The notes: generated by a model not told the origin, from the sequence alone. Shown: positions 1 to 9,039, numbered from the stretch's first letter. The stretch: 46,109 bases of DNA from Corynebacterium kroppenstedtii (GCF_003243515.1 NZ_QFRA01000017.1:1-46109), one strand, 5' to 3'. Made by a program: numbers and translations.

Positions 1-30
1 TGAGTGGACTGTCCGCTGGTCGTCATAAAA

Positions 31-189
31 CTAGTCTTCCTTCGGGCGCTTCATGTAGGCAATGTGCTGCTCGCCTGTGGGGCCGGGCATAACTGCCACC
101 AGCTCCCAACCGTCGGCCCCCCATGTGTCCAAAATCTGCTTCGTCGCGTGCGTCAACAGCGGAACTGTTGAATATTCCCAGGTTGTCAT
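31..189 (-). CDS. DUF4177-type small protein
   Basis: A 52-residue protein, too short for usual ORF cut-offs, starting at an ATG (MTTWEYSTVP) and ending KRPKED. The pattern is that of the small DUF4177 family found next to whiB/ponA genes in corynebacteria: an N-terminal WEY strand, a central WGADGWELVAVMPG segment and a C-terminal strand. No function is established for the family. It is soluble, with no signal peptide or membrane segment. It lies on the same strand as the WhiB gene, downstream of it, separated by about 63 bases. The family assignment rests on the GWELV core and length only. Confidence 0.7.
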   Translation of the reverse strand: MTTWEYSTVPLLTHATKQILDTWGADGWELVAVMPGPTGEQHIAYMKRPKED

Positions 190-252
190 GAACCTAGCCT
201 AACAAGAAGCAGCTGCACTGGGCTCAATCAACCCTGCAGACGGGATGGCCTA

Positions 253-624
253 TTATGACCGGCCGGCATACCCCGCGTAAAAGTCCGCCCAACTTTCCAC
301 TTCGGGGTGCTCCCGCAACAATGCCCGACGCTGCCGCTCGGTCATGCCACCCCACACGCCGAACTCCACGCGGTTGTCCAGAGCGTCGGCACGGCACTGC
401 AAAACGACGGGGCAATGTCTGCAAATCGCTGCGGCCTGTCGCTGCTTCGACCCCTTGACAAACAATTCCTCAGGATCGATGTCACGGCACTTGGCGTGAG
501 TGATCCACTGGCCACGCTCCGTGAACGACGACGGATCAGTAAGCGAATCCACTTTCTGCTGGATTCGTCCGTCCTTGGTTGTGGCCAACGATGTATCAGC
601 CGGTCGGGTCAGCGATGCAGTCAT
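253..624 (-). CDS. whcA: WhiB-family Fe-S transcriptional regulator (WhcA/WhiB4-like)
   Basis: A 123-residue WhiB protein. The four cluster-binding cysteines are C46, C68, C71 and C77 (CRHC gives the CxxC pair), followed by the GVWGG turn at 89-93 and a basic TERQRRALLRE stretch that contacts DNA or sigma factor. The ATG at 624 is chosen because GGAGAGGAG lies just upstream; an ATG at 717 would add 31 unrelated residues. WhiB proteins bind a redox-sensitive 4Fe-4S cluster. The position divergent from a ponA gene matches whcA of C. glutamicum and whiB4 of mycobacteria, regulators of oxidative-stress genes; the ortholog name is inferred from this synteny. The 279-base gap to ponA must hold both promoters. 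Confidence 0.88.
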   Translation of the reverse strand: MTASLTRPADTSLATTKDGRIQQKVDSLTDPSSFTERGQWITHAKCRDIDPEELFVKGSKQRQAAAICRHCPVVLQCRADALDNRVEFGVWGGMTERQRRALLREHPEVESWADFYAGYAGRS

Positions 625-903
625 TGTGCACTCCTCTCCGTGGTCACGTTTGCATGGTCGCGAAGCCGTGAGCGTCACCCTGGTATTCCGAGATACCGTG
701 TTTTTGTGGATATTCACCCTGCTTAGCTGACTGTAAGTCTATTCACACGCCAAACAAACTGTCGACTACATCACATTTCGGGGGTAATCGCACTAACTAC
801 TTAACGGAAGAGTAGGTTTTTATCGATCTGCGTTTTCCCAGAGCAGGTGCCCATAATCGGTGAGACTCACTTCACAAGGCCAATCACTGGGTAGGGTGTA
901 AGC

Positions 904-3240
904 GTGAACCGACGATCTGATGCTCCGGCACCTAGCCTGATCCTTTGCGGCGCCATACTCCTCGCCACCGTGCTGGTGGCACTCAGCGCGCTGCCCGTCG
1001 CCCTAGCAGCCGGAGCCACGATCAACCGTGGCCACAACGCCATGGACTCCAATTACCACGACATTGCCAGCGCCAAGTTCCCGCAGGTCTCCACCATGAC
1101 CGACCGGGACGGGAACCCCCTTGCCACCTTCTACACACAGCGCAGACAAGAAGTCGCGTCGGATCAGATCTCGGAACCGATGAAGAAAGCGATCGTCGCC
1201 ATTGAAGACCGACGGTTCTATGACCATCACGGCGTTGACCTGCGCGGAACTGCCCGAGCGGTCGTCGCGAACATCACACACGGCGGGGTCGCCCAGGGCG
1301 CGTCCACCCTGGACCAGCAATACGTCAAGAACTACCTCATGCTGGTCAAAGCCAAGACCGACGACGAACGAGCTGCCGCCAACGAGGACACCGTCGCGCG
1401 CAAGCTTCGCGAGATGAAACTGGCGTCGGACCTGGATAAAAACCTCTCCAAGGACGAGATTCTGACCAGGTATTTGAACCTCGTGGAGTTCGGCAACGGG
1501 GCGTACGGCGTGCAGACCGCGGCGCAGATGTATTTCCACGTCGACGCCAAGGACCTCACCGTGCCGCAGGCCGCGCTGCTGGCGGGGATGGTTCAATCCA
1601 CGTCGGCCTATAACCCGTTCACCCACCCCGACACCGCGCTGCAGCGCCGCAACACGGTCATTAACGCCATGGCCAGCACGGGGGCGCTGTCCACTGCCGA
1701 CGCCGACGCGGCGAAGAACACGCCGCTAGGTATCGTCGACAAGCCCGAAGCTCCCGCCAACGGGTGCATCGGGGCCGACGACGCCGGCTTCTTCTGCGAT
1801 TACGCGCTGCGCTACCTGGACTCGCACGGGATCTCGAAGGATGACTTCATTTCGGGTGGCTACACACTGACCACCACGCTCGACCCGAACGCGTTGAATT
1901 CCGTGAACGCCTCGCTTGAACAATATGCCCCTGCCACTACCCCCGGGGTTGCCGGAGCGATGAACCTCATCAAACCCGACGGTCACGAGGTCCTCGCCAT
2001 GGGTGCCTCACGGCACTACGGGCTCGACGCCAGCAATTCGCAGTCCGTCCTGCCACTGGCATCGCACCCTGTCGGCAATGGAGCTGGTTCCATCTTCAAA
2101 GTGTTCGCTGCAGCCGCGGGGCTGGAAAAGGGCATGGGGATCGACACGGTGATGGACGTGCCGTCGCGGATCGAGGTCTCCGACATGGGCCACGGTGGCG
2201 CGCCGAGGTGCCCCGCTGACAAATACTGTGTGGAAAACGTCGGCGCGTACCCGTCGAAAATGACGCTCAAGCAGGCGCTTGCCGAGTCACCGAACACCCC
2301 GTTTATCGATCTCGAAAAGCGACTGGGTGTGGGCACCGTTGTTGATACGGCGGTCAAGATGGGGCTACGCAGCTTGGCCGACAAACCCGGGAATAACGAC
2401 GGCGACGGTGACAACGGCGACAACGATGATAACAAGGACGAGAAATCCCAAGCCGACACGATTAAAGGGACCAACCAGGGGTCATTTGTCCTCGGCCCGG
2501 TCGCTGTCGACCCCCTCGAACTGAGCAATGTGGCGGCGACCATCGCCAACGGCGGAACGTGGTGTGAGCCCGACCCCGTCCTGAAGGTGACCGACCACGA
2601 CGGCAAGAATGTCCCCGTCACACCGCCGAAGTGCGAACAAGCCATCCCCACCGACGTTGCGAATGCACTGGCCAACGGCCTATCTGACGACGTCAGCACC
2701 GGCACGGCACACGAAGCCGCCGAGCTGACCGGGTGGGACGGCACCCTGGCCTCCAAGACCGGTACCACAGAGACCAACCAATCGGCCGCATTCATGGGAC
2801 TGACCAGCGGACTTGCCGGAGCTGTGTACATCTTCAACGATGGCAGCACCAGCTCACCACTCTGCACTGGCCCCCTGCGTCAATGCCCCGATGGCAACCT
2901 CTTCGGTGGCAAGGAACCCGCTGACATATACCTCACCGCGGCCAAACCCCTTATCGACGCCTACGGCGGGCACACACTTCCGCCCATGAACCCCTCCTAC
3001 CAGGCAGGAACCAACCCTGAGGCGATCGGATACTCACGCACAATGCTTCCACAGCCCACCAATTCAGGCTCGACGGGGAGTGCTGGCGGAGGTGCCACCG
3101 GTAGTGGCGGCGGTACCGGCGGCGGAGGAGGCGGAGTGCCCGCTCCAGCGCCCGCGCCCGCACTACCCGACATCCCCGGTATGATTAACGACTTCCTGCA
3201 CACCTACGTCCCGCCCCAGCTGCAGGGATTCCTCCCATAG
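904..3240 (+). CDS. ponA: class A penicillin-binding protein (transglycosylase/transpeptidase)
   Basis: A bifunctional peptidoglycan synthase of 778 residues starting at GTG 904. An N-terminal membrane anchor spans about residues 10-36. The GT51 glycosyltransferase follows, with catalytic Glu101 in EDRRFYDHHG and a GASTLDQQYVKN motif at 132-143. The transpeptidase domain has the active-site serine in SIFK (396-399), SPN at 462-464 and KTG at 618-620. An acidic Asp/Asn-rich insert lies at about 497-518, between SPN and KTG. The C-terminus is a Gly/Ser then Pro/Ala linker of about 60 residues ending in a short hydrophobic tail; there is no PASTA domain, which separates it from mycobacterial PonA2. 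It acts at the outer face of the membrane in cell-wall synthesis. All catalytic motifs are intact. Confidence 0.95.
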   Translation: MNRRSDAPAPSLILCGAILLATVLVALSALPVALAAGATINRGHNAMDSNYHDIASAKFPQVSTMTDRDGNPLATFYTQRRQEVASDQISEPMKKAIVAIEDRRFYDHHGVDLRGTARAVVANITHGGVAQGASTLDQQYVKNYLMLVKAKTDDERAAANEDTVARKLREMKLASDLDKNLSKDEILTRYLNLVEFGNGAYGVQTAAQMYFHVDAKDLTVPQAALLAGMVQSTSAYNPFTHPDTALQRRNTVINAMASTGALSTADADAAKNTPLGIVDKPEAPANGCIGADDAGFFCDYALRYLDSHGISKDDFISGGYTLTTTLDPNALNSVNASLEQYAPATTPGVAGAMNLIKPDGHEVLAMGASRHYGLDASNSQSVLPLASHPVGNGAGSIFKVFAAAAGLEKGMGIDTVMDVPSRIEVSDMGHGGAPRCPADKYCVENVGAYPSKMTLKQALAESPNTPFIDLEKRLGVGTVVDTAVKMGLRSLADKPGNNDGDGDNGDNDDNKDEKSQADTIKGTNQGSFVLGPVAVDPLELSNVAATIANGGTWCEPDPVLKVTDHDGKNVPVTPPKCEQAIPTDVANALANGLSDDVSTGTAHEAAELTGWDGTLASKTGTTETNQSAAFMGLTSGLAGAVYIFNDGSTSSPLCTGPLRQCPDGNLFGGKEPADIYLTAAKPLIDAYGGHTLPPMNPSYQAGTNPEAIGYSRTMLPQPTNSGSTGSAGGGATGSGGGTGGGGGGVPAPAPAPALPDIPGMINDFLHTYVPPQLQGFLP

Positions 3241-3246
3241 CGACGG

Positions 3247-3270
3247 GGCCGGGGCGTAGGGCCACCGGCC
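3247..3270. terminator. GC-rich hairpin between convergent genes
   Basis: GGCCGG (3247-3252) pairs with CCGGCC (3265-3270) around a 12-base loop, between the ponA stop and the convergent yqeY stop. There is no T run, so intrinsic termination is uncertain; the position between convergent genes is the main argument. Confidence 0.35.
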
Positions 3271-3278
3271 GTAGCGCG

Positions 3279-3740
3279 TTACCCCTGAAGCCGCGCGCGA
3301 ACAGACGTCGATAAGCGTTTACCGTCGGCAGTGCCCTTGGCCTCTGCGGTGGCAGCCTTCATGATCTGGCCCATCGCCTTCATGGAAACCTCGCCGCCGT
3401 CGGCTTCATGCTGCTTGATCACCCGGTCTACCAGTGCATTCAGTTCCTCATCCGAGAGCTGCTTCGGCTGGTAGCGCTCCAGAACAGAAATCTCGGCGCG
3501 CTCAGAGTCCGCGAGTTCATCGCGCCCCGCCTTCGCATACACATCAGCAGATTCGTGCCGCTTCTTAATTTCACGAGCAATCACGCGGAGAATGTCCTGG
3601 TCCGACGCCTCATGCGCCTTCCCCGACGTTTCCTCCTCCTGAATGGCGGCCAACAACATACGCAATGTGCTGGTCGTTTCCTTATCGCGGTTCTTCATCG
3701 AGCGCTTGAGATCCTCGCGGATCGTTGCTTTCATACCCAT
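3279..3740 (-). CDS. yqeY: GatB/YqeY domain protein
   Basis: A 153-residue protein of the YqeY family. It starts MKATIREDLKRSMKNRDK, has the STLRMLLAAIQ helix and an EISVLERYQPKQLSDEEL segment, and ends with the conserved GQIMKAATAEAKGTADGKR region. These all-helical proteins resemble the tail domain of GatB, the tRNA-dependent amidotransferase subunit; a role near tRNA or translation is assumed but unproven. Start ATG 3740 is used; ATG 3734 (third residue) is equally possible. It is divergent from the metallophosphoesterase, a common actinobacterial arrangement. Confidence 0.9.
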   Translation of the reverse strand: MGMKATIREDLKRSMKNRDKETTSTLRMLLAAIQEEETSGKAHEASDQDILRVIAREIKKRHESADVYAKAGRDELADSERAEISVLERYQPKQLSDEELNALVDRVIKQHEADGGEVSMKAMGQIMKAATAEAKGTADGKRLSTSVRARLQG

Positions 3741-3816
3741 GCCCTTGAGGATAGCGCCAGCCCGGACACTAACCAGCCGAATCGGAAAAACGTCCCACCA
3801 CCTTTACCATGGGCGT

Positions 3817-4821
3817 GTGAGTATTTTTCCCCGGTCCATTGGCAAGAAAATCGCGGCCACCGCGGGTGCTACGGGTGCTGCAGGGGCCGCTACTGCGCTG
3901 CTCGGTGCCAGCCGGTTCCGCCTCGCCGTCACAACCATCCCCATGCTGGATAAAGGCACTTTTCGGGGCCGTCGTAACGAATTCCGCATTCTGCATATCT
4001 CGGACCTCCACATGCTGCCCCACCAGCAGCTCAAGCAGCTGTGGGTCAGTGAACTAGCCGAGCTGGAGCCGGACCTCGTTGTCAATACCGGGGATAACCT
4101 GGGCGATCCGAAAGCCGTGCCTGCCGTCGTTCAAACCCTTTCTCCTCTCTTGACGACGCCGGGTCTGTTCTGTTTTGGCACCAACGATTATTGGGCACCA
4201 GCGGCCCCCAACCCGCTGCGCTACCTCACGGGCAAGAAGCAGAAGCACAGCGACCAGAGCATGCCGTGGAAGAATCTGCGTGCGGTGTTCAAGGAGCACG
4301 GGTGGGAAGATTGCACACATCAGCGGCATGATTTCGCTGTCGATGGGTTCCGGCTTGCGGTTGCGGGCGTCGACGATCCGCACGGGGATTTGGATGACTA
4401 TTCGCTGATCGCTGGGGAGCCGAATAAGGACGCGGACCTGTCCATCGGTCTGACGCATTCACCCGAGCCGCGGGTGTTGGATGCGTTCGCCAAGGACGGG
4501 TACCAGTTGATTCTGGCTGGTCACACGCATGGTGGGCAGTTGTGCCTGCCGGGTGGGAAGCCCATCGTGACGAACTCTGGGATCGACCGCGAGCACGCCT
4601 CCGGTGTCTCCGAGTGGAAGGACTCCATCCTTAACGTTTCGCCCGGCTTAGGAACGTCCAAGTTTGCGCCGGTGCGGACATTCTGCCCGCCGACTGCACA
4701 ACTGCTGCGCATCGTCGAAAAGGGTGGCGGTGGAGCCGACGATCTCCCCGAACCAACTGTTGACGAAATTGAAGTGGGAGACGGCTTCATCGAGCGAGAA
4801 ATTGTGGTGAAGGGGCTGTAG
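3817..4821 (+). CDS. calcineurin-like metallophosphoesterase
   Basis: A 334-residue enzyme when started at GTG 3817 (VSIFPRSIGKK); the frame is open back to 3643 but that stretch overlaps yqeY. An Ala/Gly-rich N-terminal hydrophobic segment (about 10-30) suggests membrane anchoring or export. The dimetal-site motifs are in order: ISDLHM (D63, H65), NTGDN, GTNDYW, the THSPEP histidine and GHTHGG. These mark the YkuE/YaeI-type subfamily, which includes lipid-headgroup phosphoesterases. The substrate cannot be read from the sequence. The Glu/Asp-rich tail after about residue 305 is not part of the catalytic fold. Confidence 0.88.
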   Translation: MSIFPRSIGKKIAATAGATGAAGAATALLGASRFRLAVTTIPMLDKGTFRGRRNEFRILHISDLHMLPHQQLKQLWVSELAELEPDLVVNTGDNLGDPKAVPAVVQTLSPLLTTPGLFCFGTNDYWAPAAPNPLRYLTGKKQKHSDQSMPWKNLRAVFKEHGWEDCTHQRHDFAVDGFRLAVAGVDDPHGDLDDYSLIAGEPNKDADLSIGLTHSPEPRVLDAFAKDGYQLILAGHTHGGQLCLPGGKPIVTNSGIDREHASGVSEWKDSILNVSPGLGTSKFAPVRTFCPPTAQLLRIVEKGGGGADDLPEPTVDEIEVGDGFIEREIVVKGL

Positions 4822-4886
4822 GCAGCGCACCTGCGTAGTGATTTGGCAGTACGAAAGAGCGTGCGCTAGCCTTAGTCGAGTTGCAC

Positions 4887-4960
<74 letters not shown>

Positions 4961-4978
4961 CCGCCACATCGTTGACGC

Positions 4979-5016
4979 ACCGGCATCTCATTTTTTGTTC
5001 TGGGGTGCCGGTTTTT
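4979..5016 (+). terminator. intrinsic terminator after tRNA-Pro
   Basis: ACCGGCA (4979-4985) pairs with TGCCGGT (5006-5012), followed by five T. The loop is about 20 bases and contains a T run. It is placed to end the tRNA transcript. Confidence 0.7.
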
Positions 5017-5220
5017 GCTCATTCGGGGGTCAGGGATGGGTCTGCTTGGGGTTAAGTAGCAATTAAATACCCGGAAATATCAATAACCCCGGCGATGTAC
5101 TCCTACTTCCATAGTGCAGGGATCGTTCCGGGGCTTTCGACATAAAGATTAACACACCCATAATGAATAATCCACGATTTTTCCCCTGTACCACTATCGC
5201 AGTGGTTTTCAGCGGCACGA

Positions 5221-5799
5221 ATGAGCCGGTACGCCGACCATCCAGCACTAGAAGCGCTATACCTGTGGAATACTCACCTCACGAAAACCTATCTCGCCGA
5301 CATTGAGCATCTTGAAGTGCTGCTGCGAAATTGCATCCACGCTACCCTAACCAGCAGGTACGGAGAACGATGGTTTGACAACGGTCGAATTGATTTCAGT
5401 AATGAAGCAGCAAGGAGCATCAGCAAAGCGAGGAGACGAGCCGGAGGTGGAGGAGCTCTACCAGACAAAATCATCGCGGAGCTCAGCTTTGACTTCTGGC
5501 GCTTCCTCTTAAGTCGCCAGTATCAGGCAAGCATCTGGCCTCAGGTAGAGAAGGCCTTGAAAGAAAAACCTGACAACAGACAGCAGTTCGAAGGTCTTGT
5601 GGTCATTGTCTACAACATGAGAAACAGGTGCTGCCACGACGAATCAATCGTCCAACAACGCAATGTACCCCGTGAAGTCGCGCATCTCGACTCCGTTGAT
5701 AACGCCATCCAAAAGGTGGCAAACTTCATTGATCCTGATGCCGCGACATGGATCAAGGACAATTCCCGAGTCCCCGCTATACGAGCGCAACGACCTTAG
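5221..5799 (+). CDS. Abi-like protein with HEPN RNase motif
   Basis: 192 residues from ATG 5221. It resembles the Abi_2/AbiD-F abortive-infection family, whose members are HEPN-fold ribonucleases acting in phage defence or as toxins. The signature is R-N-R-C-C-H followed by DE in the NMRNRCCHDE region near residue 140, which fits the HEPN R-x4-H active site. Upstream of the ATG the same frame is open to 5167 and encodes VPLSQWFSAAR, which looks like the conserved start of this family. An ATG at 5163 would join it if the TTTTT run at 5178-5182 lost one base, so the true N-terminus may be frameshifted away. No antitoxin partner is adjacent. It is the first gene after tRNA-Pro. Confidence 0.75.
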   Translation: MSRYADHPALEALYLWNTHLTKTYLADIEHLEVLLRNCIHATLTSRYGERWFDNGRIDFSNEAARSISKARRRAGGGGALPDKIIAELSFDFWRFLLSRQYQASIWPQVEKALKEKPDNRQQFEGLVVIVYNMRNRCCHDESIVQQRNVPREVAHLDSVDNAIQKVANFIDPDAATWIKDNSRVPAIRAQRP

Positions 5800-6619
5800 C
5801 CGTATACCGCAACACTAAAGCAGACAACAGGGACCGTCATCAACGTGGTGTGTGACGCAACCAATCAGCGGTCATCGAAGGGCAGGAAGCACTTTTCCCC
5901 GGCTGAACACAAGTAGCTCCAAGCTTTGGAGAAGACTGTCGCGGACACTTCGATCTCACGGAAGAGTGCGAGGCCACCTTGGCCGAGCGCATCCAGCTGG
6001 AAGTTTTCCCATCTACTTAAACGGAACAAAACCTAGGGTACTTCAGGCATCAATGATCGCCGCATCCGTCATCTTCTTGTCCTCCTCCTGCAACCGATGA
6101 GCGGTAGCCAGCGTATGGCGGAACGCGGTTTCATCACGCGCAGCAGGCGTCTCGGTGACCCACAACACCTTCACTCCATCGTTTTGAAGGAAATCTCAAG
6201 ATGGGGAGCTCACCCATGCAGGGGCATGTTACCCGATTTCTACTCGAAGGATTCCACCCAAAAAGGTAGAAGAGCAGTGGAGCGACTCCATTGCAGTCAT
6301 TGATCGCATACTATCCAGGCATCACCTTACTGAGCAAGCAACTATTTCGGTGAACATGGAGGAACAAGAAAGTAAACCAGGAGATCTTTCATGGCGAGAA
6401 ATTCCACCACGCCATACTCTCAGACAACGTCGATAGCTTATCCATAACCTTCCCCAAAAAGAACAGGAGTGTCTTAAAGCCGCTCGACTCGGATTGAAAT
6501 GAATACGTTCACTAGGCCCGATTAACATCTCGGTGAGGTCAATTTTGTGTGGTGAACCCGCAGATTTTCCCGAACTGTAGAGCCACTGAACAGTGCGCAC
6601 AAGGTCAGTCACCGCCCGT
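5800..6619. other. gene-poor stretch with unrecognised fragments
   Basis: No intact gene could be supported. On the minus strand between about 6045 and 6200 a short frame reads NDGVKVLWVTETPAARDE and ends AAIIDA; it has protein-like composition but starts after a stop and was not recognised. On the plus strand short frames such as FDLTEECEATLAERIQLEVF (about 5950-6020) look like the same kind of debris. The stretch probably holds eroded island genes. Confidence 0.4.
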
Positions 6620-6633
6620 GTAAACTTGTTTAC
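6620..6633. promoter_or_regulatory. palindromic operator of the relBE remnant
   Basis: GTAAAC-TT-GTTTAC is a perfect inverted repeat with a two-base spacer, ending 12 bases before the relB GTG start. Type II antitoxins of the RelB/RHH class bind such palindromes to repress their own operon, so this is probably the autoregulatory site that outlived the genes. Confidence 0.55.
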
Positions 6634-6645
6634 ATTAGCGGGTCA

Positions 6646-6869
6646 GTGATCAGTTTACGCATTAACGATGAGAAAAAGCAGCGCCTCGACGCTCTATCTC
6701 AGCGTACAGGCGACCAAGTTCGTTCTACCTCCGGGAAGCGCTGAATACACATTTATCCGAGCTTGAATACGTCTACCTCCTCGAGGAGGAAGCTGCCGAA
6801 ATCCGGCAGGGAAACATCCCTACCACCTCCTTGGATGACTTAGAGGTTGAGTGCGGCCTGGGAGATTGA
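6646..6869 (+). pseudogene. relB: RelB/RHH-type antitoxin remnant
   Basis: From GTG 6646 the frame reads VISLRINDEKKQRLDALSQ, a ribbon-helix-helix start. It hits a stop after GKR. The homology continues in another frame as SFYLREALNTHLSELEYVYL and ends LEVECGLGD before TGA 6867-6869. A single frameshift near 6715-6722 therefore separates the DNA-binding half from the toxin-binding half. In an intact system this protein neutralises RelE and represses the operon. It overlaps the relE frame by 23 bases, the usual coupling for such pairs. Confidence 0.72.
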
Positions 6870-7119
6870 GTTTTCCCCTCGGGCGGTCAAAGCGTTCAAA
6901 AAACTGGGGACCACAGAGCAACGATGAATAGCTAAACTCCTCCGAGAAATCTCCACCCTCGATGACCCCAGATCCCGAGGGAAAGCACTGGCCGCCAACA
7001 AAACTGGTCTCTGGCGGTGGCGCGTGGGGAACTACCGGGTTATTGCGGACATTATCGACGATCACATCGTTGTTCTTGTTGTCGATGTAGGACACAGATC
7101 AACGATCTACACCAGCTGA
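6847..7119 (+). pseudogene. relE: RelE-type mRNA interferase remnant
   Basis: A 91-codon frame from TTG 6847 encodes SAAWEIEFSPRAVKAFKKL, then an in-frame TGA at 6925-6927 (codon 27), then IAKLLREISTLDDPRSRGKA and the RelE core WRWRVGNYRVIADI followed by VVLVVDVGHRSTIY. RelE toxins cut mRNA on the ribosome; the basic WRWRVGNYRVI strand and the terminal GHR...Y are family hallmarks. The only lesion seen is the stop codon, so toxicity was probably lost by one substitution (CGA/TGG to TGA type). The antitoxin is also broken, as expected once the toxin is dead. Confidence 0.75.
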
Positions 7120-7238
7120 CATACCTACTCTGATCTCACGTCAGCATGGCGCTGGGTGTGCTCTGGTCTCGGGTGGAACTGAATCAACAGTCGCTACACT
7201 ACCGCAATCCGCAGTACTGCTAGCGGTACTACATTTCC

Positions 7239-7273
7239 AGGTGTTACCTCTGGTAGGTACCGAGGTAACACCT
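7239..7273. repeat. perfect 12-bp inverted repeat
   Basis: AGGTGTTACCTC (7239-7250) and GAGGTAACACCT (7262-7273) are exact reverse complements around an 11-base spacer containing GGTACC. It lies downstream of relE and of the minus-strand GntR gene. No T run follows on either strand. It could be a transcription-stopping hairpin, a repressor site or a transposon end. Confidence 0.6.
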
Positions 7274-7406
7274 CTTCCCAGTTCGAATTGTCGAGATAAC
7301 AGCGCTATGCCTCTACCCAGGCCCAGGATACGTACAACCTAAATCCCAGTCACACGTCACAAAAGATGAACTAAGCATTCCCCACCTCTATAGTGCTGGA
7401 GCACAG

Positions 7407-8069
7407 TTATCGATCAGAACAGTTCGCTAACCACTGAAGATGTTCCCTCATCAACCGCTCAGCCATGATCGGGTCACTGCATCTAATAGCCTCAACAATC
7501 CGACGATGCTGAGCGCGGTCCTGTTTTCTATCCGTAATAAATGCGCGCGATGCCGCATGATCTTGCTTTCGGATTGATAACAACCCTTCGACAACATCGA
7601 CCAATACACCATTCCCAGTTGCCTGTGCCACCAGAACATGAAAACTCACATGATCATCCGGCAACTGAGCATTAATAGCACACTCCGCACACTCCTCTAG
7701 CGCACGAAGATCATCCTCCGATCGATGACGAGCAGCTTCAGCAGCAATAGGCGGCTCAATAACAACACGGGCTTCCACCAACTCACGACACTGCGTGGAT
7801 GTCGGAACCATCAACGCATTGGCCCGCACAAAACGAAAAGCATGCGGGTGCACATACGTTCCAGATCCATGCCGTAACTCCACCACACCCGCAGCCTCTA
7901 ACGCACGTAACGCTTCTCGCACCGTTGGCGTCGTCACCTGACAGTCCTCAGCTAACTGGCGCACAGACGGAAGCCGTTGCCCAGCAGCTAACCCCTGAGC
8001 ACTTATTTCCTCCATAATATGACGCTGCACTTTTTCCGCTCTTGACAACACCATAGAGGGAGCATACAA
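7407..8069 (-). CDS. FCD-class GntR family transcriptional regulator
   Basis: A 220-residue repressor-type protein. Residues 6-75 form a winged helix-turn-helix (AGQRLPSVRQLAEDCQVTTP, then REALRALEAAGVVELRHGSG). Residues about 88-215 form an FCD effector domain, with candidate metal or ligand residues in DDHVSFH, AQHRRIVEAI and MREHLQ. FCD members (FadR, LldR, GntR types) sense carboxylates or sugar acids. It is intact, unlike most of its neighbours. Only eight bases separate its first ATG (8069) from the GTG of the divergent esterase, so either one start is mis-set or the promoters overlap the coding ends; the second Met at 8054 is an alternative. The esterase is the obvious candidate target. 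Confidence 0.88.
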   Translation of the reverse strand: MYAPSMVLSRAEKVQRHIMEEISAQGLAAGQRLPSVRQLAEDCQVTTPTVREALRALEAAGVVELRHGSGTYVHPHAFRFVRANALMVPTSTQCRELVEARVVIEPPIAAEAARHRSEDDLRALEECAECAINAQLPDDHVSFHVLVAQATGNGVLVDVVEGLLSIRKQDHAASRAFITDRKQDRAQHRRIVEAIRCSDPIMAERLMREHLQWLANCSDR

Positions 8070-8077
8070 CAGAACAT

Positions 8078-9007
8078 GTGACTAGCTCACTTGCTCTCAA
8101 AGGTATTATCGCAACCTCCCTCGCTGTCCTGTTCACCATCGGCGGAACCGAATACACACAAGCTGCCGCCACACCCCCTCCATCAACCCAACAATCTTCC
8201 GTCCACACAATCACTTCAAGTGGCCATACACGCTCATACCGGATATCCACCCCGGAAAACTTCGACCCTTCCCATCCCACCCCTGTGATCTTCGCCTTCC
8301 ACAGACACGGGCAAGATGCCCAACAGATGGAAACCTACTCCGACCTCAACCAACTACCAGCAATTATTGTCTACCCCGACGGCTACAAGAGCGCATGGGA
8401 ATCCGCCCTCTACGCCCGAACCAATTCCCATCACGAAGACTCCCAACTCGTACGAGACATTCTCCGCACACTCGACCACACCTATTCTGTTGACCACTCA
8501 CGGATCTACGCCACAGGCAAATCCAACGGAGGGGGCTTCGCCGCCAAACTAGGCTGCACCATGCCCGACGTCTTCGCCGCCGTCGCCCCCGTCGCAGGCG
8601 CCTACTACCCAGCTACACACACTCACTGCACCACCGGCACGAAATCCCCCGTCTCCGTCATGGAGGTCCACGGCACAAAAGACCGAACCATCTCGTACGA
8701 CGGTGGCTCATCCCATGGGCAGCACTATATTTCCGGGCGTCAACTCACAGATGAGTTTGCACGCCGTAATCACTGCACCACGCCCCCTCCTGACCGACCA
8801 CACGACGTCGCAATCACCGACGGTGCTCAATGATTCCGGTGGAGGAACTGCGCAAGTGACTCCGAAGCCGTTCACTACGCTGTTCAAGGCGGTGGTCATA
8901 ACTGGCCAGGATCATCCCACCAGAAATACAGCGGACCAGGGCCATATAACACACATTTCCCCACAACCACCCGCATATGGGAGTTTTTCTCGCGTCATCA
9001 CCACTAA
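8078..9007 (+). pseudogene. LpqC/PHB-depolymerase-like secreted esterase, interrupted by a stop
   Basis: The frame from GTG 8078 begins with a signal peptide (about 1-30, ending near TQAAA). It contains VIFAFHRHGQDA (oxyanion region), the nucleophile elbow YATGKSNGGG (G-x-S-x-G) and the acid in EVHGTKDRTISYDG. A TGA at 8831-8833 (codon 252) stops it. In the same frame, AVHYAVQGGGHNWPG and GPYNTHFPTTTRIWEFFSRH follow to a TAA at 9005-9007. The catalytic His therefore lies beyond the stop. The 309-codon length fits the family, feruloyl or polyhydroxybutyrate esterases of the alpha/beta hydrolase fold. The stopped 251-residue product should be inactive unless the stop is read through. Confidence 0.8.
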
Positions 9008-9039
9008 CCCACCTCATTGCCTAGGAACTCACCACCTCA

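Noticed and set aside
2016..2867. Long antisense frame within ponA.
   Set aside because: A shadow of the ponA coding sequence, with no start context or motif.
6045..6200. Minus-strand fragment reading NDGVKVLWVTETPAARDE.
   Set aside because: It begins right after a stop, has no start codon and no recognisable family, so it is mentioned only as debris.
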